This document shows positions 1 to 9,121 of a DNA stretch of 49,499 nucleotides, one piece after another. Position 1 is the first letter of the stretch. Each line of letters begins with the position of its first letter. A program made the translations under genes and the position numbers. Location: contig JACTMU010000071.1 in the NCBI GenBank assembly GCA_014584465.1, positions 1-49,499 of the forward strand. The letters run 5' to 3'. The DNA comes from Pseudomonadota bacterium (GTDB taxonomy: Bacteria > Bdellovibrionota > Bdellovibrionia > Bdellovibrionales > JACTMU01). The notes beneath the pieces were generated by a model. The model was not told the origin of the DNA. It saw only the letters and a list, made by a program, of their open reading frames with translations, and did no database searches.

Positions 1-1
1 A

Positions 2-67
2 GAGTGGATTGATCTCGCGCTTCTTATTGCTCAAACTGAACGGGAAGAAGCAAAAAAGAAAGCTTAA
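2..67 (+). CDS. 3' end of an unidentified gene
   Basis: The first bases read as an open frame that enters from the left edge and stops at TAA 65-67. The visible tail is about 21 residues, acidic and then lysine-rich (ending EEAKKKA). A second frame is also open but gives a less protein-like basic tail. Too little is present to name a family. The following 200 bases carry the promoter of the next gene. Confidence 0.35.
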   Translation, partial: EWIDLALLIAQTEREEAKKKA

Positions 68-120
68 AAAATAGGCTGAGAACTCGGTACTCTCAAGTTG
101 AAACATCGGAAAAGATAAAA

Positions 121-150
121 TTGGAAATGCGTTCATCCTTATGTTATGCT
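121..150 (+). promoter_or_regulatory. Putative sigma70-type promoter of the DUF4038 lipoprotein gene
   Basis: TTGGAA (121-126) and TATGCT (145-150) are 18 bases apart. The same arrangement, with clearly similar spacer sequence (..CAT.CTTATGTTA), lies in front of the paralogous leader at 2812-2840. Conservation between the two copies supports a shared promoter. No transcript data are available. Confidence 0.4.
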
Positions 151-278
151 GATTGAGTGTGCCATCGTCTGTTCGTTTGATCATCTACTTCCCGTTTGTT
201 CTTAAAAAATCGGTTTTTGAACATCATGTTGATTCAAGTTACCCGTGCAACATGAAACAGAGGACCAAAAGAGAGTTT

Positions 279-1988
279 ATGTTTGATAAAATGAGAAGAA
301 AACGAACTTTCGTTGCGGCACTTTCTACGATATCCTCATCGCTCCTACTCTTAATCGCGTATCAGAATTGTGGAGGACCACTCATCGCATTGAGTTCCTT
401 CGAAAGAACCAGTGAGTCTCTTTGCGAAGGAGAGTGTCCTTCGGCCGTCGGTGATGGTGACGGGGCTCCTCAGCCTTCTGAAGGCAATGATGAGGAAGAG
501 GTGAATGATCTTGATCCGGTCGGAGGGATCCCTCCTGACGACGGTGATGTTCCCGTGGTACATCCTATGCTACCTCCCGATGACGATGGCGTTGTCCCTG
601 TACCCATCCCTATTTGCGTAGGAGAGTGTCCTCCTCAACAGTCTGGCGATGAGGTCGAGGATGAGCCGGAGGTGCCTGCCACTTCGATGGGACCCTTGCG
701 AGTGTCCGTATCGAATTCACGGTATTTTGCCGACAGTGCAGGAAAGGCAATTTACCTTACGGGATCGCATCATTGGAATACCTTAATAGATAAAGGCACA
801 ACAGATCCTCCTCCATCTTTTGATTATACAAGCCACTTGAATTTTCTTCGCAATCACAACCACAATTTCATCCGATTATGGACATGGGAACTATTCAAGA
901 GCACATCCAACAAAGATGGGACATTCAGCTATTCACAGCCCTTACCGTGGAAGCGCACAGGAGTAGGCAAAGCATTGGATGGCAAATTGAAGTTTGATCT
1001 CAACCAATTTGATGAATCCTATTTTGAGCGTCTTCGTTCAAGGGTTATTGCTGCTCGAGATAGAGGTATCTATGTCTCGATCATGCTGTTTGAAGGATGG
1101 GGATTTCAATTTATTAAGTCCTCCTGGCGCTGGGATGGCCATCCCTTTAATGCGAACAATAACGTCAATGGCATCGATGGAGATCCGAACAAAGATGGAA
1201 CAGGACTTGAGGCCCATACGCTTCAGATTGCCGCAATCACGGCAATACAAAAGTCCTATGTTAAAAAAGTCATTGATACGGTCAATGATCTGGATAATGT
1301 ATTGTATGAAATATCCAATGAGGATCATGCCAACTCAATTAATTGGCAGTATTATTTTATCAATTTCATTAAGGATTATGAAAAAAAGAAATCAAAACAA
1401 CATCCTGTTGGAATGACAACGCATAATGGAATGGGAAATGACGTAGTATTCAATAGCCCTGCAGATTGGATTTCACCGGCAGCAGAAACCTGGGGCGACC
1501 CTAACGACGTCTACAAAGTGGATCCACCGTTGGCTGATGGCAAGAAGGTACTTCTGCTCGATACAGACCATATCTGGGGGATAGGAGGAAACAGGGTTTG
1601 GGTCTGGAAAAGTTTTATGAGAGGATACAATCCCCTGTTTATGGATGACCTTGATTCAGGCGCTGATAAACAGGGCGCCCGTCAAGCCATGGGACATACG
1701 CTTAGTTACGCAGAAAGAGTCAATCTGACTGCAATGATTCCCAGCACTAGCTTATGCTCAACAACTTACTGTCTGGTTAGCTCAGGTTTGGAATATTTAG
1801 TTTATCAACCCAGTTCAAATACCGCGTTCACAGTGAAATTAGAGGCAGGAACCTATGATTACGAATGGTTTAATCCCGCGACGGGGAAAATAGCGTCAAC
1901 TGGTACATTTACAGTGATCTCAGAAAAGAAATCTTTTACTGCTCCGTTTAGTAACGACGCAGTTCTGTTCATAGTGGCCGTCCGGTAA
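279..1988 (+). CDS. Lipoprotein with DUF4038 (apiosidase-like) glycoside hydrolase barrel
   Basis: Predicted surface or periplasmic lipoprotein (569 aa) likely to hydrolyse a glycan. Basic start, hydrophobic stretch and an atypical lipobox YQNC (Cys31) form a lipoprotein signal. An acidic, proline-rich linker of about 110 residues follows. A (beta/alpha)8-type module begins at YFADSAGKAIYLTG, which resembles DUF4038. YEISNED, with Glu348, is the likely catalytic glutamate motif. The C-terminal 75 residues (EYLVYQP..., YEWFNPATGK) resemble the PF12904 beta domain usually paired with DUF4038. ATG 279 is chosen because it and ATG 291 are conserved in the paralogous leader at 2952, whereas ATG 252 is not in frame there; a GAGAG lies upstream. 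The last codons and the stop fall inside a sequence resembling the end of the MITE-like repeat, so the true C-terminus may have been altered. Confidence 0.75.
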   Translation: MFDKMRRKRTFVAALSTISSSLLLLIAYQNCGGPLIALSSFERTSESLCEGECPSAVGDGDGAPQPSEGNDEEEVNDLDPVGGIPPDDGDVPVVHPMLPPDDDGVVPVPIPICVGECPPQQSGDEVEDEPEVPATSMGPLRVSVSNSRYFADSAGKAIYLTGSHHWNTLIDKGTTDPPPSFDYTSHLNFLRNHNHNFIRLWTWELFKSTSNKDGTFSYSQPLPWKRTGVGKALDGKLKFDLNQFDESYFERLRSRVIAARDRGIYVSIMLFEGWGFQFIKSSWRWDGHPFNANNNVNGIDGDPNKDGTGLEAHTLQIAAITAIQKSYVKKVIDTVNDLDNVLYEISNEDHANSINWQYYFINFIKDYEKKKSKQHPVGMTTHNGMGNDVVFNSPADWISPAAETWGDPNDVYKVDPPLADGKKVLLLDTDHIWGIGGNRVWVWKSFMRGYNPLFMDDLDSGADKQGARQAMGHTLSYAERVNLTAMIPSTSLCSTTYCLVSSGLEYLVYQPSSNTAFTVKLEAGTYDYEWFNPATGKIASTGTFTVISEKKSFTAPFSNDAVLFIVAVR

Positions 1989-1993
1989 TTCGC
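1972..1993. repeat. Possible diverged end of the MITE-like element
   Basis: TAGTGGCCGTCCGGTAATTC and the next two bases differ at two positions in 22 from the left end of the palindromic element found intact at 30115. It covers the stop codon of the preceding gene. No matching second arm follows, so it is a remnant or a chance match. Confidence 0.35.
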
Positions 1994-2045
1994 ATTATAG
2001 TCTGGACATTTTTTTAGTTGCTCCCTGAGGTTCCGATAGGGGGGA

Positions 2046-2276
2046 GTGAAATGGACTTCTCGATCCTTAATCTATCTCTTCACGGTCATCAACCACGGTC
2101 TTTTGTCATCATCTCTTGCCTTTGCAGAGGATAGGGCTTCAGGATGGGTGGTCAGTTCTGCGCTACTTTATAAAGAAGAGGTGCGCAGTCGATCCGAAGA
2201 AGCCAACTTCGATCTGTGTCTTTTGGAGTTGCGGCTGGGTTATCTCTTTGCCAACTCGCTTTTTGTCGGAGGATAG
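2046..2276 (+). pseudogene. Possible N-terminal fragment of an outer-membrane barrel protein
   Basis: A 76-codon frame starts at GTG behind GGGGGGAG. It has a signal-peptide-like start (SLIYLFTVINHGLLSSSLAFA) and then a segment typical of the first strands of a small beta-barrel (LRLGYLFANSLFVGG). It stops abruptly where such proteins usually continue. The bases after it show no long continuation in any forward frame. It is best read as a truncated remnant between the two lipoprotein genes; a genuine short secreted peptide is less likely. Confidence 0.35.
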
Positions 2277-2317
2277 GACATTCAAAGCGTGGTTTTGATT
2301 TTTTAAGGAGGTATGGC

Positions 2318-2838
2318 TCAACCTGAGCACAACACGAACGAGCCCGGTACATCCTGGTATATACTGTATGAGCCCTGACTTTTGGTGGCAACGTCATGTT
2401 TTTGCAACGATATTTGAATGTTCAAACGAAATTGAGTGGAGCATTCATGTCTGACAAGCCAAGAAAGTGAATGATCGCTCTTTTCTACGGAATCAGGAAA
2501 TCTCCTGTAGATTCGGGCGAGTCCTTGGCGGAAAGGTCCGCCGTCTCCCCCTTGGTACTCTAAAATGAACTGAACCATCTGGTCCAAGAAGTCGAAGCAG
2601 ACCATTTTACGCTCTTTCTTTGTTAAAATTTCCACAGCTCGCTCAAATGCAGGAGCAGGTGATTTCCTTCAAACTCAACAAAATCACGCTCGAGGTCGGG
2701 TCCGTGGGGTTCTCACCATTTTTACGATAAGTGATAAAGTAGTGGTTCAACCAGTAGTTGCGAAGTCTGCAGAAGATCTGATTCAATTTGAGACAGGTCC
2801 AACGATGATATTTGAAATGCACCCATTCTTATGTTAGC
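2318..2838 (-). pseudogene. Decayed minus-strand gene, family unknown
   Basis: Protein-like stretches lie one after another in different minus-strand frames: LRNYWLNHYFITYRKNGENP, then DLERDFVEFEGNHLLLHLSE, then AFERAVEILTKKERKMVCFD running to a stop near 2318. The breaks between frames are close together (about 2640 and 2700), as expected for a gene with frameshifts. In another frame an ATG near 2838 opens a further plausible start (MGAFQISSLDL) that meets stops near 2730. I do not recognise the family. The upstream end overlaps the promoter of the next plus-strand gene. Confidence 0.35.
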
Positions 2839-2840
2839 TT
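2812..2840 (+). promoter_or_regulatory. Putative promoter, copy of the one at 121-150
   Basis: TTGAAA (2812-2817) and TAGCTT (2835-2840) are separated by 17 bases. The surrounding bases (AAATGC..CCAT.CTTATGTTA) match the promoter region of the first lipoprotein gene, indicating that promoter and leader were duplicated together. Confidence 0.4.
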
Positions 2841-2951
2841 TAAAGGGTGCGCGGGGAAAAACTGCGAACTCTCAGTCTGTAAAGAAGTCCTAGGTCACCG
2901 AGTTGATTCCAGTTTGAAGTGCAACATGAAATAGAGGATCAAAGTGGGATT

Positions 2952-5449
2952 ATGTTTCATAAAATGAAAAAAAAACGTTCTTTCGAGATTGCACTCTCTA
3001 CAATATCCTCACTACTCCTTCTTTTAGTTTCCTATCAGAATTGCGGAGGATCACTCACCGCATTGAATTCCGCCGCCAGTACACACAGCTCTGTTTGCGA
3101 AGGACTGTTTGCGAAGGAAAAGATTGTTCTTCGGTCGGAGGCGGTGGTGACGAGACTCCTCAGCCCTCTGAAAACAATGATGAGGAAGAGGTGAATGATC
3201 CTAATCCAATCGTCGTAGAACCTCCTGAAGATGATAATGGTATAACACCACCTCCCGATGAAGACGAGATCCCTGTGGTGCCCCAACCTGACCCCCCTCC
3301 TAATAGTGACATTGAACCACCCTCTGAAAATCAATGGATCCAGGTAGCAAAAAGAACGAAGGCTCAGAAGACGGCGGGACTTTCAGGTGGTGAAGGGCAG
3401 CAAATGATCTTGGGAATTGCCTATGCGCCATCTGATCCAAATATTGCACTTTTTGTTACCGATACAAGTCAGGTTTGGAAGAGCATCGATGGAGGTGCAA
3501 GCTGGCAGAGAAAATCCAATGGCTTCGGGGCAACCGGCGGGACTTCTGTCGTTTTTGACCCAACCAATGCAGATGTTGCTTATGTATCAGGTATGAATGA
3601 GAATGGAGGTGGGTGGACACCGTTCCCGGATGTTGTACAGGGTATATTTAGAACTACAGATGGCGGGAACAACTGGACATTAGTAAAACGTGCAAATTTC
3701 CGTAGAGCTCCCCGTTCAGATGGTGTTCATATCGCTTTTTCTGGAAGCAATATCTATGCAACGCCCAGTGCACAAGGTGTTTTAAAATCAACGAACGGTG
3801 GAACTACGTGGAATTTTCTAACTACATCTGGCGGCGCGAAGATTTTGGATACCTTGAATCTTAATAATATAGCAGCTCATCCTACGGATGATACCATTTT
3901 ATATGTGTCTGCTTCTAATGGATTGTATAAGATTGTGGATCGTGGCGGCTCTGCGACTGTGACCAAGATAGGAACGGGTCTACCTTCGGGAGCTGTACAT
4001 CAGCTACAGATTGACCACAGTTCGCCAAGTACAATGTATGTTGCTGCCAATTCAAATGGTGTTTGGAAATCGACAAACGGTGGGACAAGTTTTACAAAAA
4101 TCCTATCTTCCCCCATAAAGAATACTAACACTGGCGATGCTAGGTTTATAGCAATGAGTCCAGTAAATTCGAGCAAACTCATAGTTACTTTCAGGCGTTT
4201 GTTTGGTAATTATATTTATCATACCAGCGATGGAGGTGCAAATTGGACACAGACAACCAATATGGATGAGTCCAATGCAGATGGGTGGATTGCGGGTTCT
4301 GTCTTTGGCTATACAAGAAATCAGTCTGGTGTTGATAATGATTTCTCGCCTGTTTGTTTTCATCCAACAAATCAAAATATCGCTTTGGCAATTGGATGGG
4401 GTAATCAAATTAAGAAAACTACGGATGGCGGCGTTACATGGAAATATTCCAGTACAAGCTATACAGGATCAGGCGTGGGTGGTCAGGAAAGCTCCAGTGC
4501 GATTGGGTGGGATTCCACTAATTATAATAGAGCGGTTTATTCCCAGGGCGATTGGGGGAGTCTGCTTACGGAGGATGACGAAGATACTTTCGCATTAAAA
4601 GCCACGGTTAGTCATAATGATCGGCACGCAACTGCGGCAGCCGCAATGTATAAGAATATTATTATTGAAGCAGTTGGAGCTACAAATGACGTCAGTACTA
4701 ATTCACAAGTAATAGCCATATCAAGGGACTCAGGGTCAAGTTGGGAGAAACTTGAAAGCGTATACGGGGCCTTTAAATTGATTTCTTTTCATCCTCAGGA
4801 CAATAATATTGTATACGCAGGGAAATACAAATTTTACGATATACAGACAGACAAAAATTATATAACTCTTGACAAACCTATTGCTGCTGTATTTAAGGGG
4901 AAAAGTGGCACTCAAGGGGATACAGTTTACTCGTACAGCGGGAGCACTATCTATAAATCGACTGATGCCGGAGTCTCATGGACAGCGCCATATCCCTCAT
5001 TAAACCTTCCCTCTGGGACTTCTATAAGACAGATTGCCATAAGTCCTGCAAATGAAAACCGTATTTATGCGGCAGTAGTGGGTAAAGGTATTTATATCAT
5101 CAACAACACTTCTGTCAATGGTGGCACAGTCGTATTGAAAAACGATGCGCACGGAATTACATTAGACCAGTTTGGAGAAATAAATACGAGTACGATCGCA
5201 ACAGATCCTAATAACGCGAATGTTGTTTATGCAGGCACAAGGGCCAACTGGAAGGGCATGACAAATGGTCTTTTTCGTTCGATAGACGGCGGCAAAACAT
5301 GGACTAACATAACTTATGATACTTTCGGCACCATGTTTGGAATCAAAAATATAACGGTAAGACCTGACAATAGCTACGTTTACATAAGTTCATTTGCCGG
5401 CTCGTGGAAATTGCCACCGCCGTCATCAACCTCCAACGTAGAAAAATAA
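2952..5449 (+). pseudogene. BNR/VPS10-type propeller lipoprotein, split by a 14-bp duplication
   Basis: Leader and body lie in different frames. ATG 2952 opens a lipoprotein signal almost identical to that of the gene at 279 (YQNC, Cys31) but stops at 3192-3194. The body, open from 3041 to 5449, lacks a signal of its own. The break is an exact tandem repeat of CTGTTTGCGAAGGA (3091-3104 and 3105-3118). Dropping one copy joins the two frames and restores the acidic linker seen in the paralog (QPSENNDEEEVND). The body has about nine Asp-box motifs such as KSTNGGTTW, RTTDGGNNW, HTSDGGANW and RSIDGGKTW, typical of sortilin/GH74-like propellers that bind or cleave glycans. The body looks intact, so it may be phase-variable rather than dead. 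Confidence 0.75.
3091..3118 (+). repeat. Perfect 14-bp tandem duplication causing a frameshift
   Basis: CTGTTTGCGAAGGA occurs twice with no gap. Fourteen is not a multiple of three, so the second copy shifts the downstream frame. The duplication falls just after the lipoprotein signal of the propeller gene. Confidence 0.95.
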
Positions 5450-5853
5450 AGTGGACTCAATGTCCGAGATATCCAATTCACACTTTCTGCTAACGCAGGC
5501 GCTCGGGAGAATGCACTCAGGGCGAGAGAACTATTCATTTAGTTTGATGGTCTTATGAAATAGCAGTCAATGTGTCATGCCTGACGACAATTTTCACTGA
5601 TTCGAGTTGAAGAAAAGAGTGCCAGCATTAAAAACGGTAAACCTTCTTCTTCAACTTATAAATAGGGGCTGTCCGGTAATTCCATTTTTGCCGATTTCTA
5701 TAAACTGGAGAATAAGCGGATCCCCGTGCTTCTCACTGTGTAACTCTCCTTGTCATGCGTGTATACAATCTCACCTGGCGGTGTCTTCGTCGATGGTCTT
5801 TAACTCCATAAGGTTTTGACAAAACAGTCACGACGGATGGAGACTCTCACATT
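5450..5853. other. Intergenic region with a solo MITE arm and a long-loop inverted repeat
   Basis: Contains the solo arm of the palindromic element at 5665. Upstream of it AGTTGAAGAA (about 5605) and TTCTTCAACT (about 5648) form a perfect inverted repeat with a loop of some 35 bases. No convincing gene is present. The sugar-cluster promoter presumably lies here, but no clear sigma70 pair was found. Confidence 0.4.
5665..5705. repeat. Solo arm of the MITE-like palindromic element
   Basis: Starts GGGGCTGTCCGGTAATTCC and continues ATTTTTGCCGATTTCTATAA, matching one arm of the complete copies at 27420 and 30115. It is preceded by TAAATA, which fits the TANNTA target pattern of the other copies. 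The core and second arm are missing. Confidence 0.8.
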
Positions 5854-6903
5854 ATGTCTATAGCAGTAATCACCGGATCGAGCGGCCTGATTGGAAGCGA
5901 ATCCGCCTCTTTCTTTAACCATCAGGGATTTGAAATCGTTGGAATCGACAATGATATGAGGCGCCTTTTTTTTGGAGATGATGCCTCCAACGGTCGCAAC
6001 CACGAGAGGCTGAGCAAAACTCTGAAATCCTATACCCACTATCCCGTTGACATTCGAGATGAACAATCCATTTTTAGGATCTTTGCCAAACATGGTAGCA
6101 ACATCTCTGCGGTCATCCATACTGCAGCTCAACCAAGCCACGACTGGGCTATGAAGGAACCCTTTACGGATTTCTCAATCAATGCATTGGGAACTCTCAT
6201 TCTACTGGAAGCCACACGTAAGTATTGCCAAGATGCCACTTTCATTTTCACCTCAAGCAACAAGGTCTATGGCGACTTTCCAAACCATCTGAAGTTCGTA
6301 GAGCGTGAAACCCGATGGGAACTTGATCCTGAGAACAGATGGGCAAAATGGGGTTTTGATGAACAGGTCCCCATCGATCAATCAAAGCACACTCTCTTTG
6401 GAGCAAGCAAGGTCTCTGCCGATGTCTTGGTTCAAGAGTATGGGCATACTTTTGGTATGAAAACCGTTGTCTTTCGAGGTGGTTGTCTCACCGGTCCTGC
6501 CCACTCAGGCGCTCTTCAACATGGATTCTTATCCTACCTGATTAAGTGTGCTCTCAATGAAGTTCCCTACCAGATTTTGGGATATAAGGGCAAACAGGTA
6601 CGCGATAATGTACATTCCTACGATCTTGCCAACGCTTTTTGGCAATTTCATCTCAATCCAAAATGTGGCGAAGTTTACAACATTGGTGGATCGAGGGCAA
6701 TCAACTGTTCCATTCTTGAAGCGATCACAATGATTCAAAATATCCTTAGGCGATCGATGATTTATTCACTTTCTGAGGATCATAGATCGGGAGATCATAT
6801 ATGGTGGGTGACCGATGTCAGTAAGTTTCAAAGAGACTATCCCAAATGGAAGTACAGATACGGCCTCAGCGAAATCATTCAAGAGATGATCGATCATCCT
6901 TAA
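5854..6903 (+). CDS. NAD-dependent epimerase, CDP-paratose/tyvelose 2-epimerase-like SDR
   Basis: Extended short-chain dehydrogenase (349 aa) likely to act on a nucleotide sugar for surface polysaccharide. The Rossmann motif TGSSGLIGS is at residues 7-15, TSSNKVYGD at 133-141, and GGCLTGPAHSG, GYKGKQVRDN and VYNIGG follow, the set seen in the CDP-paratose 2-epimerase group. The usual catalytic YxxxK reads FGASK (Phe182, Lys186); to my knowledge some members of this group share this, but it leaves the proton-transfer residue unclear. First gene of a tightly spaced sugar cluster; 19 bases separate it from the next gene. GGAG lies about 11 bases before the ATG. The natural sugar substrate cannot be read from sequence. 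Confidence 0.85.
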   Translation: MSIAVITGSSGLIGSESASFFNHQGFEIVGIDNDMRRLFFGDDASNGRNHERLSKTLKSYTHYPVDIRDEQSIFRIFAKHGSNISAVIHTAAQPSHDWAMKEPFTDFSINALGTLILLEATRKYCQDATFIFTSSNKVYGDFPNHLKFVERETRWELDPENRWAKWGFDEQVPIDQSKHTLFGASKVSADVLVQEYGHTFGMKTVVFRGGCLTGPAHSGALQHGFLSYLIKCALNEVPYQILGYKGKQVRDNVHSYDLANAFWQFHLNPKCGEVYNIGGSRAINCSILEAITMIQNILRRSMIYSLSEDHRSGDHIWWVTDVSKFQRDYPKWKYRYGLSEIIQEMIDHP

Positions 6904-6922
6904 TTCCAGCGAACCTCAAGCG

Positions 6923-9115
6923 ATGACTCACAAAACCACCAACCCACAGGGTATGACCAAAAGCGTTTCAAACTTCTTAAAGAACAGAGGTGATCTTATT
7001 TTTATCACCTCTATCTTCACCATTCTGTACTGGCTGCTTAAATCCCTTCACTCAGTGCCACATCTTGATGATTGGGCTTACATTCAAACTGTAGAACAAG
7101 TTTACCATACAGGCAAATGGAAAATCTCAAATTGGAGTTCAACCTCCTTGCTTTTCCAGATCGTTTGGGGCCTTACATTCACCAAGTTATTTGGCCTGTC
7201 CATCTTGAGTCTAAGAATGTCGACTCTCTGTCTCAACTTTTTAGGTGTTTGTGCGCTGTCGTCTCTTTTAAAGGGACTTAAGGTCAGCATCTTTTACAGA
7301 TGTTTGGCGATTCTCCTGCTTCTCTTTAATCCCATCTACTTTGATCTTTCGAACAGCTTTATGAGCGATGTGCAATATACATCTTTAAGCCTTCTGACCA
7401 TCTATTTCTATTTCAAAGGGATGAAAGAAGATCGCAGCCTCCATTTGGTTTTGGGATCTGTTTTTGCTTCTTGCTCCTTTTTAACGCGACAACTTGGCAT
7501 TTTCATCTTTCTTTCTGTGGCGTTCTACCTTTATCTCAATCGAAAAAAGTTCACAGTAGCACATGTAATTTTCGCGCTCCTTCTGCCAGCTGGAACACTT
7601 TTCTCATATGCTTATTGGTATGCAAATGGGGGTGCGACATGGCATCAAAAACAGTTGGCTATCAGCAACTCTTTATCTCAATTTGCTACTCCTCTTGCTT
7701 TTCTACCGGAATTGATCCTCCGGGCCTTCCAATTTTCCACGACTCTAGGCCTATTTCTGTTTCCTCTTCTTGCAATTCATGCAGTGTTTGGACAACCTCA
7801 AAAGAGAGAATTCATGATCTATTTGGCTTGGATCATGATCACTTTGCTCGCAATATCGTTGCAGATCATGATGGGCAAGAGTTCCGTTCTACCCATTCTA
7901 GATGGCCTATTGGCTCACGGAAACTCTGGTTCATTGTCCGGTGGCTTTTGGATTGCAATAACCCTATTGGGATACTTGGGAAATGTTTTGTTTGGATCGT
8001 TTTTAACCAAGCAGTATCTAATGGCTCGGCGCCGCTTCGACTTCTCATCCCAAACCACCATAATTGGTCTTTACCTTGCCGCAGTCTTTGCCTTTTCTCT
8101 ATTTCATTTTCACGTTTTTGATCGCTATCTAACTCCCCTATTGCCTTACCTGATGCTTTGGATTGCACCTTCCATCACAGACTTTTCTCCCGGGGTTCGG
8201 TTAGGGTCAATTTCTTCGATGAAAACATTCAAAGCTCTAAGTTATGCAGCCCTGATGCTTCTATTCTTCCTCATTGGATTGATCATTGTTCAAAATTGTT
8301 CATGGTTTGAATCGAAGGTCACACGGGCGCTTGAACCCTTAGACGTACATGAAGATGGAGGTTTCGCCTACATAACATCCACGAGCGATCTCCCTAATCC
8401 AAACGATGAAGGGCTCATTCGGAGTAAGATGCTTCTCTTTGAAGGCAACTTTCAACTTGGACCCATTTCCCATATCCACAAGGAGATTCGAATGCTAGGA
8501 TCAGGACGATATTCCCATTGGAAGCAAGACTTGTGGTTTAGCACCTCGGACAACACCGATCCCCGAACAAACGGAAGGTCCTACCGAATAGAATACACCC
8601 ATCCTCCGTACACACTTTGGGTGCTGATGGGCCTTATCTGCAGTGCTTCACTCCTCTTTCTTTTTCAATCCATTATGTGCCTCTTTAGCTTTTCACGAAT
8701 GGGTATCGTGATTTTCATGCTCCCCTATTTGGGATTTCTATCTATCTATTCGATCTCAAACACATCTTCCTTTATGCAAAGAGGTGACTTAAGATGGCAT
8801 GCAGCGCAATCCTTGATCGAAAATGGTGTTCAACCCAAGGAACTCTATGTGGATTTGAGCTGGAATGGCTATCACCTGTATGAGGAGACTTTGAACTATT
8901 TGATGGAGAACACTTCAGAACCTATAGGCCAGATGACTCCTTTTCAATTGATGAAAAGCAGAGCTCAATTCTCTTTTGAAAAGGAAGATCGTTTTACTCT
9001 TTTATCACAAGAAAAATTTCCGACTTCTTGGTCCTATAGATTACTTCATTTTTTGTTTGGAAAACGAAATTTAGACTATGAATTTCTAACTGTGGATCTA
9101 TATCAAAGGGATTAG
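6923..9115 (+). CDS. Polytopic membrane glycosyltransferase, GT39/ArnT-like (GT-C)
   Basis: An inner-membrane protein of 730 aa with roughly a dozen hydrophobic segments and a soluble C-terminal part. The first transmembrane helix is followed by HLDDWAY, the acidic loop motif of GT-C enzymes that move sugars from polyprenyl phosphate carriers. Further segments (FNPIYFDLSNSFMSDV, FLTRQLGIFIFLS) match the PMT_2/ArnT layout. It lies between two nucleotide-sugar epimerases and before a polyprenyl-phosphate type GT2 enzyme, so a role in decorating lipid or surface glycan is likely. Its acceptor is unknown. The stop is adjacent to the next start. Confidence 0.75.
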   Translation: MTHKTTNPQGMTKSVSNFLKNRGDLIFITSIFTILYWLLKSLHSVPHLDDWAYIQTVEQVYHTGKWKISNWSSTSLLFQIVWGLTFTKLFGLSILSLRMSTLCLNFLGVCALSSLLKGLKVSIFYRCLAILLLLFNPIYFDLSNSFMSDVQYTSLSLLTIYFYFKGMKEDRSLHLVLGSVFASCSFLTRQLGIFIFLSVAFYLYLNRKKFTVAHVIFALLLPAGTLFSYAYWYANGGATWHQKQLAISNSLSQFATPLAFLPELILRAFQFSTTLGLFLFPLLAIHAVFGQPQKREFMIYLAWIMITLLAISLQIMMGKSSVLPILDGLLAHGNSGSLSGGFWIAITLLGYLGNVLFGSFLTKQYLMARRRFDFSSQTTIIGLYLAAVFAFSLFHFHVFDRYLTPLLPYLMLWIAPSITDFSPGVRLGSISSMKTFKALSYAALMLLFFLIGLIIVQNCSWFESKVTRALEPLDVHEDGGFAYITSTSDLPNPNDEGLIRSKMLLFEGNFQLGPISHIHKEIRMLGSGRYSHWKQDLWFSTSDNTDPRTNGRSYRIEYTHPPYTLWVLMGLICSASLLFLFQSIMCLFSFSRMGIVIFMLPYLGFLSIYSISNTSSFMQRGDLRWHAAQSLIENGVQPKELYVDLSWNGYHLYEETLNYLMENTSEPIGQMTPFQLMKSRAQFSFEKEDRFTLLSQEKFPTSWSYRLLHFLFGKRNLDYEFLTVDLYQRD

Positions 9116-9121
9116 GTGGAT

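Larger units (their letters stand above)
1989..2951. other. Gene-poor interval between the two lipoprotein genes
   Basis: The interval holds the barrel fragment at 2046-2276, the decayed minus-strand frames at 2318-2838 and the promoter of the next gene at 2812-2840. No intact gene, RNA gene or insertion sequence was seen. It appears to be a graveyard of fragments next to a duplicated leader. Confidence 0.5.

Noticed and set aside
153-278. Earlier starts (TTG 153, ATG 252) for the DUF4038 lipoprotein
   Set aside because: TTG 153 lies at the promoter itself, and the ATG equivalent to 252 is out of frame in the paralogous leader; ATG 279 and 291 are the conserved ones.
5607-5819. 70-codon plus-strand frame between propeller gene and epimerase
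   Set aside because: Crosses the solo MITE arm, has no ribosome-binding site and no recognisable sequence.
7471-8121. 216-codon plus-strand frame inside the GT-C gene
   Set aside because: Overlaps a clear membrane transferase in another frame; its serine/cysteine-rich sequence is typical of an out-of-frame shadow.
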